Assembly: GCA_017502465.1 (NCBI GenBank)
Contig: JAFVUY010000130.1
Coordinates: 1-44,939, forward strand
Direction: 5' to 3'
DNA: 44,939 nucleotides
DNA from: Bacilli bacterium
Lineage (GTDB): Bacteria > Bacillota_I > Bacilli_A > RFN20 > CAG-826
A program made the position numbers and the translations under genes. The number at the start of each line of letters is the position of its first letter. Position 1 is the first letter of the stretch. Of this stretch, positions 26,997 to 35,254 are shown piece by piece. The notes beneath the pieces were generated by a model. That model saw nothing but the letters and a program-made list of their open reading frames with translations. It was not told the DNA's origin and did not search any database.

Positions 26997-28688
26997 TTAA
27001 TGATTTGATTTATACCAAGAATTAATTTCATCTTTGCATGAATTGTAGAAACGAGTGTTATAAGTGACTCTTGCATTAGCAAGGTTTTCACTTAATCTTT
27101 CTGTAGCAATATTAATAAGCGCTTGCGCTTGAGTAATAACATAGTTTTGTGCTTCTAAATCCACTTTTGCGAATTTTGGAAGGACTGGGTGAAGAGCGAA
27201 TGGGTTTTTAATAACTCTACTTGCGTCTTCTTTGCCTGTTTCATCAATAACAAGGACGTTCCAAGCATTAAAACCAGCTTCTGCAATTGGCCACCATTCT
27301 CTTGCGATATCCATATTAACGGATGTTTGGAATTGTGACATACCAGAAATATCCGCTAAGAATTGGTCATGAATTTTGACATATGTTTCAGGTTGCTTAT
27401 TTAAAAGAATCGCATCTTCATCGTCTTTTGTGGTGTAGTCGAAGTGTGTGCCTTCTTCACCTGCGATTAAAGTAATTGTCATTTGTTCAGTGTTCTTTTT
27501 GCAAACCCAGTCAACAACATAAGCCGCTCTTTTCGCACATGCGATAGGGACAGTAATGAAATAACCAACACCAGTTGGGCCTTCTCTTACAACACCTTTT
27601 TCTTGTGGGACACTGCCAAGGGTTCCATCACCTTTAACGTATGTTGACCAAGAAAGTAAAGCGTCATCTTTTAATGAAACGAGTTCGCTTTCTCCATAAA
27701 CATAAGATCTTTTATCAGAAGTAAGAATTAAACCTTCTGGGAAAGATTGATATGTTGAAACAAGCATTTCTCTAACTGATGTGATGTTCCAATAAGCTGC
27801 AACATAGGCTGAGCAGTTTTCTTTAACAAAGTTATTCATCGCATTGGTTTCTTGTTGAGAGACCCAGTCACCTGCGATATAACCTTTATTTAATAAACCG
27901 TTAACCCATGTAATATATTTTTCAAATTGTTCTGAATGAATAACGTTTTGAAGATCACCGTTTTCATCAACAAACCATTCGCCAGGGACTTCAAAAGCGC
28001 CTGAAAGAGGATTGTTAACAGGAATTGTTCCATATAATCCAAATGCATAATAATTTTTATTTTTTGGTCCAAAGTAGGCTTGCAATTTTGATAAGGCTTC
28101 ATCTACTTCACCAATTGTTTGAGGAATTTTATTGATGCCTACTAAATTGAGATGATCTCTATTCCAAACAATTGCTTGATCCGCCATCGCGGTGTGACCA
28201 ATTTCAGGAATTGCATAAATTCTTCCATTATAAGAACATGCATCCCATTGAGCTTTTGTGAATAAGTTTTTAAAAGTTGTTCCATCAGATTTAACTGGGA
28301 TATTTGCATATTTTTCAATAACATCAGTTAAATCAGTAAAGTAATCTAAAGTAACATAGTTATTAAAAATTGTGCTACCAACTTTTAACATATCGATTGG
28401 TTCTTGAGTATTTAAAAACTTATTAACTTCTGTATCCATAGAAGGTGAGAATTGATTAAATTCTACGTTATAGCCTGTTTGTCTAATAATTTCATTAGCA
28501 AGCCAACCTTTTTTAATCTTTTGGTTTGGGCAGCCAAAGTTAGGGAAATAAGTTTTTAATGTAATGTGGTCGTGATCTGATACATCTACTGTTAAGTCAG
28601 GTGAGATGTCAATCGTTCCACAACTTGTTAAAGCGGTCATAAGAACAACCGCTAATGAGGTTAAAGGGATTTTAAATTTCCTATTCAT
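26997..28688 (-). CDS. Extracellular solute-binding lipoprotein of the sugar ABC importer
   Basis: The 563-residue protein has a signal peptide and lipobox LTSC with C23. Its size and features (type I binding protein, LplA/YtcQ-like; KTYFPNFGCP start, RIYAIPEIGH and MADQAIVWNRDHL blocks, many aromatic residues) match binding proteins of large sugar fragments. It captures the substrate outside the cell and delivers it to the 25094/25989 permeases. SD GGAGG stands 7 bases before the ATG. It follows the two lipoproteins of the operon head by 26 bases, the largest gap in this operon, which could hold a processing site or weak promoter; none is evident. Confidence 0.93.
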   Translation of the reverse strand: MNRKFKIPLTSLAVVLMTALTSCGTIDISPDLTVDVSDHDHITLKTYFPNFGCPNQKIKKGWLANEIIRQTGYNVEFNQFSPSMDTEVNKFLNTQEPIDMLKVGSTIFNNYVTLDYFTDLTDVIEKYANIPVKSDGTTFKNLFTKAQWDACSYNGRIYAIPEIGHTAMADQAIVWNRDHLNLVGINKIPQTIGEVDEALSKLQAYFGPKNKNYYAFGLYGTIPVNNPLSGAFEVPGEWFVDENGDLQNVIHSEQFEKYITWVNGLLNKGYIAGDWVSQQETNAMNNFVKENCSAYVAAYWNITSVREMLVSTYQSFPEGLILTSDKRSYVYGESELVSLKDDALLSWSTYVKGDGTLGSVPQEKGVVREGPTGVGYFITVPIACAKRAAYVVDWVCKKNTEQMTITLIAGEEGTHFDYTTKDDEDAILLNKQPETYVKIHDQFLADISGMSQFQTSVNMDIAREWWPIAEAGFNAWNVLVIDETGKEDASRVIKNPFALHPVLPKFAKVDLEAQNYVITQAQALINIATERLSENLANARVTYNTRFYNSCKDEINSWYKSNH

Positions 28689-28714
28689 TTTAAATCCTCC
28701 GTTTAATTAAATAA

Positions 28715-30124
28715 TTAATCGTTGTAATCAACGTTATAAATGATATATTTGCTTCCAGCTGTGTAAGCCGCACCACTTTTATATGTTCCATTATATTCAT
28801 GTGTTCCATATTCGAATGATGCACGGAAGTCACCTTGAGAGTATCCGTAATTAAAGACGTCTGAGTCTGGATAGAATTCTTCTCTTACTAAAGAATCATC
28901 TCTATATGCTTCGATATCGTCTCTATTATCACCTGTTAAACATCTTGTTAATAAAACGTTTTCAAATAAGACGTTTGTGAGTTTAGCACCACAATCCCAG
29001 TTCCATACAGGAGCGGTAACAGGACAATAAGAGGCAGCAAGAAGAGCTCTACCATACATTGGGTTGCTATTTTCAATGAGTTTAGAACCATCACCATGAG
29101 TGTGGTTATCTTCAAAATTATAAACAACACCAGTTCTTAAATTTGTAATATTAACAGTCCATCCATCAGTTCTCATGAAACATTCAAAATGTAAATCATC
29201 AAAACCAGAACATTCGCCTGTTTCAGAATTGTATAATTTGGATTCTGTGACTGTTTTGTCATTGTAAACGTAGAATTTTGCTTCGTTTTCAATTCCGTTT
29301 GTGCCCGCTGGGTGTTCGGTCGAACTACAGTTTCTAACCATTCTCCAGTAGCAAGTTTTTGTTCCTGGATTAAAGGAACCAATAAGACCTAAGTCTGCAA
29401 GAATGCCACCTGCTAAATTAATAAAGATATAGGCATTCCATTGTCCTCCATCAGTTGGTGGAGCGTAAACTGTTTCAGATAATCTAACTGTTGCAGTTGC
29501 ATATGCAAAACCGGTTTTTGATCCATCTCCAGATGTGGAAAACATATAATTGTAAGCACCTGAGAATGTCTCAAGTGTTTGTTCATCTGTTGTTTGTCCT
29601 TCTCTATAATCATCTCTAGAGAGGTAATAATAATCACTGCCTAAACCATTAACCGCATAAGCATTGTCGTTTTCTAAACAGAATGATTTAGCGGGGACTT
29701 CTGCTGCAGTGCCAACATATTCATGTCCTTTAAAAACATATGTCTGGCTCTTCTTAACTCTTTTGAAGATTTGAACATAATTTGCGTCTTGAACTTGAAG
29801 TGGATTTTTACCAGTTGAGTTAGCGCCTGCGACTCGAATTGCTTTATACATATTGTCGTAAGTAGATTCAATTCCGTCCGCAAGTTGCCCGTCTTGGTTT
29901 TTTGTTAATTCTACTTCATTTCCTTCTGCATCAAGGATTGTAAATGGTCCTACTAATGGAATGGATGGAGAATCATCGCCATCTAATTCAATTATTTGAG
30001 GATTAGTAGCAGAATAACTAGCTGGTTCAGAGGGGGATTCTGCTCCCCCTCCACAGCTAGCTAATGTTGAAAGTGAAAGTGATAATGCAACAGTGGATAA
30101 AATGTTGATATATACTTTTTTCAT
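28715..30124 (-). CDS. Lipoprotein, probable surface glycan-binding protein
   Basis: The 469-residue protein has lipobox LASC with C24, then a Gly/Ser/Pro-rich linker. The body (about 50-469) is beta-rich with many Tyr and Trp; KLTNVLFENVLLTRC (381-395) is like the closing strand of concanavalin/LamG-type carbohydrate-binding domains. I see no catalytic motif. It appears distantly paralogous to the next lipoprotein (30128), which has FDNVIVSEG at the matching place followed by a similar tail. It lies directly upstream of the ABC binding protein, so it may present glycans to the importer, a role comparable to SusD-type proteins of other phyla; this is inference. AGGTGA near the upstream stop serves as binding site. 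Confidence 0.7.
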   Translation of the reverse strand: MKKVYINILSTVALSLSLSTLASCGGGAESPSEPASYSATNPQIIELDGDDSPSIPLVGPFTILDAEGNEVELTKNQDGQLADGIESTYDNMYKAIRVAGANSTGKNPLQVQDANYVQIFKRVKKSQTYVFKGHEYVGTAAEVPAKSFCLENDNAYAVNGLGSDYYYLSRDDYREGQTTDEQTLETFSGAYNYMFSTSGDGSKTGFAYATATVRLSETVYAPPTDGGQWNAYIFINLAGGILADLGLIGSFNPGTKTCYWRMVRNCSSTEHPAGTNGIENEAKFYVYNDKTVTESKLYNSETGECSGFDDLHFECFMRTDGWTVNITNLRTGVVYNFEDNHTHGDGSKLIENSNPMYGRALLAASYCPVTAPVWNWDCGAKLTNVLFENVLLTRCLTGDNRDDIEAYRDDSLVREEFYPDSDVFNYGYSQGDFRASFEYGTHEYNGTYKSGAAYTAGSKYIIYNVDYND

Positions 30125-30127
30125 TTT

Positions 30128-31612
30128 CTATTCACCTAAGATTTGTCTAATTTTGTTATATCCGTCGATTTCGGAAATTAATAATTTTTGTGGTTCTGTT
30201 AATGTTTGATAAAGAGAATACGCTGTCATGAATTCATCAGTGAAGACTGTAGCGTTTTCTGGGATTAATTTGATTAATTCGATAACGTCTTCGACTTCTT
30301 GACTACGAATCATTTCAGATTTGCTTTGAGCGTAAGAGATTCTCCATGTATCTTTTTCAGCGTTTCTATCTGAATAATCGATACATGCATAGTTATCTAA
30401 TAAGACATCTGTGCCAGAAAGGTTATTATAACCACCCTTTGCGTATAATAAGTCATAAGTTTCGCCTGCTTCGCAGCACATTGGGGAGTCACCTTGATAA
30501 ATTTCATCGGTTAAGCCTTCTCTGACTGTACCTTTGCCTTCGGAAACAATAACGTTATCGAAGTATGCGCCACACATAAAGTCTGGTGTTGTTGTTTCTT
30601 CATCAAGTTCTTCATCTGCTGGAACGATGTCAAGAGCGATGTTTGCTCTATGTGTTCCACGCATTGTCATACCAGAATATTCGTAATTCTTTTTAATTGT
30701 TTTTGTAACTTTGCCATCTTTAATGACTTCGATTGTTAAGTCGTTTGATGTGAATTCGTTTTCTTCATCATAGACCATATTTAATGTCATTCTAACGTCA
30801 GCTTCAGGTGTGAATTCTTGTTTAGAAGAATCCCATTTTGATTGCATGATGATGTTGTCTTCATCATATTCAAGTGCTTTAACTGCGGATTGGACTTCAC
30901 CTTCGACGTAGTACCAGTTACCTGTAGTTGAATCCATATAGATACCTTGGTTAGACCAGTTATAAGAGTCGGTTGTAGAAAGTGTAACTGTTGGAATAAC
31001 TTTAGATGCACTGGAAAGTGATGGTCTAATTTTTGCTTGGCTTAATTCAAATAAATATGTTGAGTCTTGAATACCAGTAAATGCTTTTGGATTATATCTA
31101 ACGACTGTGTCCATGTAATATGTTCTATTCCATGCTTGTGTTCCATTTTCTTCATGACCCATTAAGACATATGGTTGATATGTTGCTGCTGAATAACCAG
31201 ATGCGGATAAGATACGTGTATATTTTTCGCCTCTATAATATTCAACATCACCTGCAACATAGATTGAATAACCATCTAACATGTTTCCATCTTTATAATA
31301 GAACCAATAGTCAGATTGGAGACCAGTAATGGAGAATAAATTTCTTTCTGTTGTATCACCTAAAGTGTAAACATAAGAACCTTTGTCACCATTTTCCATG
31401 ACATAGTGAGCGGCTTCATATAAGGATTTGAAGTTAGTTCTTTCGTATACTTCAAATACTCCGTCAGCTGTTTCGCCTAATGCAGCGACATATAATTCTT
31501 CACGATCATCAATAACCGTGACAGGTGTTCCAAGTTTGGCACCACCGCAAGCGCCTAAAGATAAAACGCTTAAAAGTGCCATACTTGAAAGGGATAAAAA
31601 TTTCTTTTTCAT
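30128..31612 (-). CDS. Lipoprotein at the head of the ABC operon, probable glycan-binding
   Basis: From ATG 31612, which has GAGG 9 bases upstream, the protein is 494 residues. An ATG five codons upstream lacks such a site. Lipobox LGAC gives C22. The body is beta-rich; MCGAYFDNVIVSEG (346-359) resembles the closing strand of LamG-like domains, and the last 70 residues are helical with a TLTEPQKLLIS stretch typical of a small linker repeat (ALPxxxxLT-like) found in Gram-positive surface proteins. No catalytic residues are recognised. As first gene after the promoter at 31634 it opens an apparent 12-gene operon reaching 13815. Function is unknown. Confidence 0.7.
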   Translation of the reverse strand: MKKKFLSLSSMALLSVLSLGACGGAKLGTPVTVIDDREELYVAALGETADGVFEVYERTNFKSLYEAAHYVMENGDKGSYVYTLGDTTERNLFSITGLQSDYWFYYKDGNMLDGYSIYVAGDVEYYRGEKYTRILSASGYSAATYQPYVLMGHEENGTQAWNRTYYMDTVVRYNPKAFTGIQDSTYLFELSQAKIRPSLSSASKVIPTVTLSTTDSYNWSNQGIYMDSTTGNWYYVEGEVQSAVKALEYDEDNIIMQSKWDSSKQEFTPEADVRMTLNMVYDEENEFTSNDLTIEVIKDGKVTKTIKKNYEYSGMTMRGTHRANIALDIVPADEELDEETTTPDFMCGAYFDNVIVSEGKGTVREGLTDEIYQGDSPMCCEAGETYDLLYAKGGYNNLSGTDVLLDNYACIDYSDRNAEKDTWRISYAQSKSEMIRSQEVEDVIELIKLIPENATVFTDEFMTAYSLYQTLTEPQKLLISEIDGYNKIRQILGE

Positions 31613-31633
31613 ATTTGGATACCTCATGACTAG

Positions 31634-31639
31634 ATTATA
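31634..31639 (-). promoter_or_regulatory. -10 element of the 12-gene ABC operon
   Basis: A consensus TATAAT (minus strand, 31639-31634) lies about 20 bases before the ATG at 31612, leaving a short leader of roughly 15 bases carrying GAGG. No convincing -35 is seen 16-18 bases upstream, which suggests dependence on an activator such as the AraC protein. The flanking 31640-31725 is AT-only-like sequence without other features. Confidence 0.55.
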
Positions 31640-31725
31640 ACTGAATATTATTTTTTATTTTAAAAAATATTAGTAAAGATGTATAAATTATTATTTTTTA
31701 TTAATATTTGCATATTTTTAATACG

Positions 31726-31754
31726 CAAATAAAAAGACCAGGCGGGCCTGGTCT
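31726..31754 (-). terminator. Strong rho-independent terminator of the 31776 gene
   Basis: AGACCAGGC (31735-31743) pairs perfectly with GCCTGGTCT (31746-31754). On the minus strand it is followed by TTTTTATTTG. It separates the collagen-like lipoprotein gene from the ABC operon promoter. Confidence 0.92.
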
Positions 31755-31775
31755 AATTATTGCTAATTAAATTTA

Positions 31776-32969
31776 TTATTTAACTACGATGTGCATATCG
31801 CCGCCGTTAGCTGGGTTGAAACGGATGCTATATGTTGTTGGGCCTGTGCAGCAAAGGAAGACGCCAGAGCCATTTTCATCATAGAGGTTTGTTGTCCAGT
31901 CAGCACCACTAACTGTTGGGATGACTGCGCCTCTCCATGATGCACATGTTGTGAAGTTAACGACTTGACCGTTATAGAACATTTGGAATCTATTCCATGC
32001 ATTAAATGTGACTTCGAATGTGTAAACGCCATCAACGTATTCACAGATACCAGAGAATGTTCCTGTGTAGAATGCTTTGTGATGAACGACTTCGACTTTT
32101 GCGTTTGTTGCATCATATGATGCGTGAACTGGTGCTAAAACAGCGTTGGAATTTAATTCTGCTCCTGGTGCGGATAATAAACCACCTGTGAGCATTTTTG
32201 CTAATTGTTCGCCACCTGCTGTGTGGGCTGTAATAGCAAAGCCACCTTCTGGGACAACTAATTGCCAGTCTTGTGCGTTTTCAGCAAATGTATCACCTAA
32301 AACGATTGCTGGGTTTGTTGTGTAATCTGTGTATGTTGTCATGTATGTGTTGCCTGCTGGGCCACCATAACCGTTAGCTGGGCACCAAACTCCGTATGCG
32401 AGTTTGCCTTCGCTATCAAAGACAGCGATTGTTCTCCATGACATATTGATTGTACAGCCTGTTTGCCAGCCATCAACTGTATGGCCAATCCAATCAGAAC
32501 CTGTCCAAACTGTGAATTCTGAATCACCTGTTGTGCTTAAAACGTTAGCGGATGATTTGAAATAATGAACATCGTCAAATGCATAATGGGCATAAAGAGT
32601 TGTGTCTTCTGCGACTACATCTTTAGAGAAAATCCATTCAACGCCGTCTTCTGTGTACCAACCGGAACATGCTTCATAGACACCTCTTACTGGGTCTGCT
32701 GGTCTTGTAATACGTCCGATATGATCCATTTCGACAGGTGCGACTGGTGTTCCACCCATGGAATCAAATGTAACTGTAAATGGTTCGACTCTTAAGTCTT
32801 CGCCTGGTTCACCTGGTTCGCCTTGTGGGCCTTGTGGACCGGTTTCACCTGCTGGACCTTGTTCACCTGCTGGGCCTTGTGGACCGGTTTCACCTGCTGG
32901 ACCTGCTGGGCCACAAGCGGTTAAACCTAAAACAAGCAAAAGAGCCATTAAACTTGGTTTCAATTTCAT
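31776..32969 (-). CDS. Modular lipoprotein: collagen-like stalk, Listeria-Bacteroides repeat, modules A and B
   Basis: The 397-residue protein has lipobox LTAC with C19. Thirteen uninterrupted Gly-X-Y triplets (20-58) form a collagen-like stalk right after the lipid anchor. Residues 64-130 match the Listeria-Bacteroides repeat (Flg_new; [12 protein letters not shown] then GWYTEDG and AHY). Residues 135-297 are module A with [18 protein letters not shown] and CPANGYGGP and [11 protein letters not shown]; residues 301-397 are module B with [13 protein letters not shown]. Both modules recur in the 33166 and 4297 lipoproteins. No catalytic motif; a surface adhesin or glycan-binding protein held away from the membrane is the best guess. 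GGAGG is 10 bases before the ATG. It is bounded by its own terminator. Confidence 0.82.
   Translation of the reverse strand: MKLKPSLMALLLVLGLTACGPAGPAGETGPQGPAGEQGPAGETGPQGPQGEPGEPGEDLRVEPFTVTFDSMGGTPVAPVEMDHIGRITRPADPVRGVYEACSGWYTEDGVEWIFSKDVVAEDTTLYAHYAFDDVHYFKSSANVLSTTGDSEFTVWTGSDWIGHTVDGWQTGCTINMSWRTIAVFDSEGKLAYGVWCPANGYGGPAGNTYMTTYTDYTTNPAIVLGDTFAENAQDWQLVVPEGGFAITAHTAGGEQLAKMLTGGLLSAPGAELNSNAVLAPVHASYDATNAKVEVVHHKAFYTGTFSGICEYVDGVYTFEVTFNAWNRFQMFYNGQVVNFTTCASWRGAVIPTVSGADWTTNLYDENGSGVFLCCTGPTTYSIRFNPANGGDMHIVVK
32796..32912 (-). repeat. Collagen-like Gly-X-Y coding repeat
   Basis: The DNA encoding 13 Gly-X-Y triplets contains near-identical direct repeats (GGACCGGTTTCACCTGCTGG occurs twice on the plus strand). 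X and Y are mostly Pro-Ala, Pro-Gln, Glu-Thr and Glu-Pro. Collagen-like tracts of this sort change length by slippage in other bacteria. Confidence 0.88.
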
Positions 32970-33113
32970 ATAAATATTTCCTCCGAAATTGTCTTGTAAA
33001 TTAATTATTACACTTTTTTTCTTAAATTATTTATAAGTATATTTCTATTAGTAAAATCTTACTATTTTTTCCTAATATTTTTTTATTTTGGTTTATTTAG
33101 ATTTATATTATTT

Positions 33114-33143
33114 AAAAAAGGATTAGAGAAGAAACTCTAACCC
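33114..33143 (-). terminator. Rho-independent terminator of the 33166 gene
   Basis: GGATTAGAG (33120-33128) pairs with CTCTAACCC (33135-33143) with one G-T pair. On the minus strand TTTTTT follows. It begins 22 bases after the stop of the 657-residue lipoprotein gene. Confidence 0.88.
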
Positions 33144-33165
33144 TTAATATTTTAATTAATTGTTC

Positions 33166-35139
33166 TTAGAACAATGATGAATAGAAGATATTATTAGCCT
33201 TATCGTAAGAGAATGTATTATTTGTAACATTTTCTGAAGAATTGATTAAGGCTTCATATTGAGCTTCATTAGTGCCATCAAATCCTGGGAATGCATTATT
33301 TGTTAATAAAGAGACTAATTTGACAACATCTGTTCCGTGAGCTGAAATAGCGAAGCCACCTTCTGGAACTTTAATGATGAATTGATTATGTGCAGTTCCG
33401 TCTGGTGTATATGGTCCATAACCATCAAGGACTTCAATTGCTGGGTTACCTGCATAACCAACACCTGTTGCTTTATAGTGATCATGACACATATATGAAT
33501 TACCATCAGGTCCGCCGTACCCATTTGGTGGATACATGACAGCGTAAGCAAGTCTACCTTCTGCATCAACAACGGCGTAAATTCTCCAGCCGTCGTTGCC
33601 TACCCATGCGCCTTTATCGTGGAGGATGGTGTTTTCACTCCAAACAGATAATTGTGCATCAGCGTCGACTGAAAGTCCTGCCATAGAGCCAGCGTAAGCA
33701 ACTTTTGTGCTTTCTTTTTCATAGCATGCATAATATGTGACATCTTCTTCACCATTGAATGTGCCTGTTAAAGAAATGTCGTTTTTGCTTCCATCAACCC
33801 ATCCTAAGAAGGTGTAACCTGCTGGGATGTTTGTTGGAGTTGGAAGGGTGTATTCTCCACCTTTTTCAACATCTATATAAGCTGGGACTGTACCAACGAT
33901 ATCAACTAAATTAATTTTGAAATCGTTGACTGCTTCACGAGTAATTGTAAATGTGTTTGTGTTTACATTTAATGTAAGGGTGTAGTTACCTGTTTTTGTA
34001 ACTAATAATGTGTTTTCGACTTCTTCGTCTAAGACTAAGCCATTTTCTGCTCCATAGTCACCTTCAAATGTGTAACCCGCTGGAACGACTGGAATTGATA
34101 AAACACCATTAAAGTATTTAAATGCAACTTTTTTGCCAGCGGTTAATTTGACTGTCTTTGTGTATGTGGCAGTTTCAGCATCACCAACAAAGGCACCAGA
34201 GAAATCACCAGAATATGTAACGTGGGTTGCTAAATCGTAAACATTAATAGCGGATTTTGCTTTATCAACTGAGAATGTTCTTGTTGACCATTCGCCATGT
34301 GTTTTATTGAAAGCTCTACCTCTTGATTCGGCGAGTTCGAAATCAGCGCCTTCAGAGGAAATTAGGTTAGTATCACCTGTGATCATTGTGTAAATAGCGT
34401 TCGCGCCATTTGTGTGACCTGTGACTGCAAAACCACCTTCTGGGATAACGAGTTCAAAGTCGTTGGAATTGGAATTATAAGAATTTCCAAGGACAATTGC
34501 AGGGTTATTTGTGTAACCAACACCACTTGGTCCGTAATATTCATTAGATGCATAGGAATATTCGGATGGGTTACCATAACCATTTGCAGGACAGTGGACG
34601 CCAAAGGCAAGTCTTCCTTGTGCGTCAACAATCATAATAGTTCTCCAACTCATATTGTGAGTTAAGCCTTCACCAACCCAACCATTGATGTTATGGAGTT
34701 TTAATCCAGCTTCATCAAACATCGCAATTTCAACGCCTGAATCATCTGTGGAATAGTAATTAACTTGTGCAATAAGTGTGCTATCGGTTGATAACGCCCA
34801 TTTTGCGTATAGGGTAAAACTTGATGTAACTGGGGTATTGAAATCATAAACAGTTTCATATGAATCTTCTAAATACCAGTCAACAAATTTGTTACCGCCT
34901 TTTGTAGGATCGTTTGGTCTAGTTGCTTTTTCACCTTCTTTGACAGTTTGTTTTCTAACTGCAGAACCGCCTTTAGTGTTAAAAGTAACTTCGTAAGTTT
35001 GTGCTTCAGATCCTGGTTCGCTTGTAATAGAATCTCCACCTGTAGAATCACTTGGGTTAGAGCCACCGCCACCGGAGCAGCCTACAAGTAATAATCCAAG
35101 TGCAGCGAGAACAGGAAAAATAATTTTCTTATTAAACAT
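33166..35139 (-). CDS. Modular lipoprotein with two A modules, one B module and two Listeria-Bacteroides repeats
   Basis: The 657-residue protein has lipobox LVGC with C21 and a Gly/Ser linker. Domain order is Flg_new (48-115, VTFNTKGGSAV to YAKW), module A1 (125-305, SWRTIMIVDAQGRLAFGV and CPANGYGNP), module B (307-400), Flg_new (407-475, ending YYACYEK), module A2 (478-655, GWRIYAVVDAEGRLAYAV and PPNGYGGP and [12 protein letters not shown]). It has no enzyme motif and looks like a multivalent surface binding protein. A2 is closer to the copy in the 4297 phosphoesterase (shared PPNGYGGP and LDGYGP), while A1 is closer to the 31776 copy (shared SWRT and CPANGYG). AAAGGAG lies 5 bases before the ATG. 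It has its own terminator. Confidence 0.82.
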   Translation of the reverse strand: MFNKKIIFPVLAALGLLLVGCSGGGGSNPSDSTGGDSITSEPGSEAQTYEVTFNTKGGSAVRKQTVKEGEKATRPNDPTKGGNKFVDWYLEDSYETVYDFNTPVTSSFTLYAKWALSTDSTLIAQVNYYSTDDSGVEIAMFDEAGLKLHNINGWVGEGLTHNMSWRTIMIVDAQGRLAFGVHCPANGYGNPSEYSYASNEYYGPSGVGYTNNPAIVLGNSYNSNSNDFELVIPEGGFAVTGHTNGANAIYTMITGDTNLISSEGADFELAESRGRAFNKTHGEWSTRTFSVDKAKSAINVYDLATHVTYSGDFSGAFVGDAETATYTKTVKLTAGKKVAFKYFNGVLSIPVVPAGYTFEGDYGAENGLVLDEEVENTLLVTKTGNYTLTLNVNTNTFTITREAVNDFKINLVDIVGTVPAYIDVEKGGEYTLPTPTNIPAGYTFLGWVDGSKNDISLTGTFNGEEDVTYYACYEKESTKVAYAGSMAGLSVDADAQLSVWSENTILHDKGAWVGNDGWRIYAVVDAEGRLAYAVMYPPNGYGGPDGNSYMCHDHYKATGVGYAGNPAIEVLDGYGPYTPDGTAHNQFIIKVPEGGFAISAHGTDVVKLVSLLTNNAFPGFDGTNEAQYEALINSSENVTNNTFSYDKANNIFYSSLF

Positions 35140-35168
35140 ATAGACTCCTTTCTGTTCTTTGCAAAATT

Positions 35169-35174
35169 ATTATA
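35169..35174 (-). promoter_or_regulatory. Candidate -10 element for the 33166 gene
   Basis: TATAAT (minus strand) stands 29 bases before the ATG, right after the terminator of the preceding gene and partly sharing its T-run. TTGATA lies upstream at a short spacing of 14 bases, so the -35 is doubtful. Confidence 0.45.
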
Positions 35175-35220
35175 AAAAAACATACGTTTATCAAAAATAG
35201 AAAAATTGTCAAAACGTATG
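35174..35220 (-). terminator. Rho-independent terminator of the 35255 gene
   Basis: CATACGTTT (35181-35189) and AAACGTATG (35212-35220) form a perfect 9-bp inverted repeat with a 22-base AT-rich loop that can pair a little further. On the minus strand seven T residues follow. Confidence 0.75.
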
Positions 35221-35254
35221 ATTTTATTAATTAAAAATATAAATATATTCAGTT

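Noticed and set aside
32796..32912. A CRISPR array
   Set aside because: The direct repeats are in-frame Gly-X-Y codons with no unique spacers; no cas gene occurs in the window.
32758..33004. Two plus-strand open frames opposite the collagen-like tract
   Set aside because: They are mirror images of the Gly-X-Y repeat codons (giving Pro/Gly/Cys- or Leu/Val-rich strings) and have no binding site; the minus-strand lipoprotein is the real gene.
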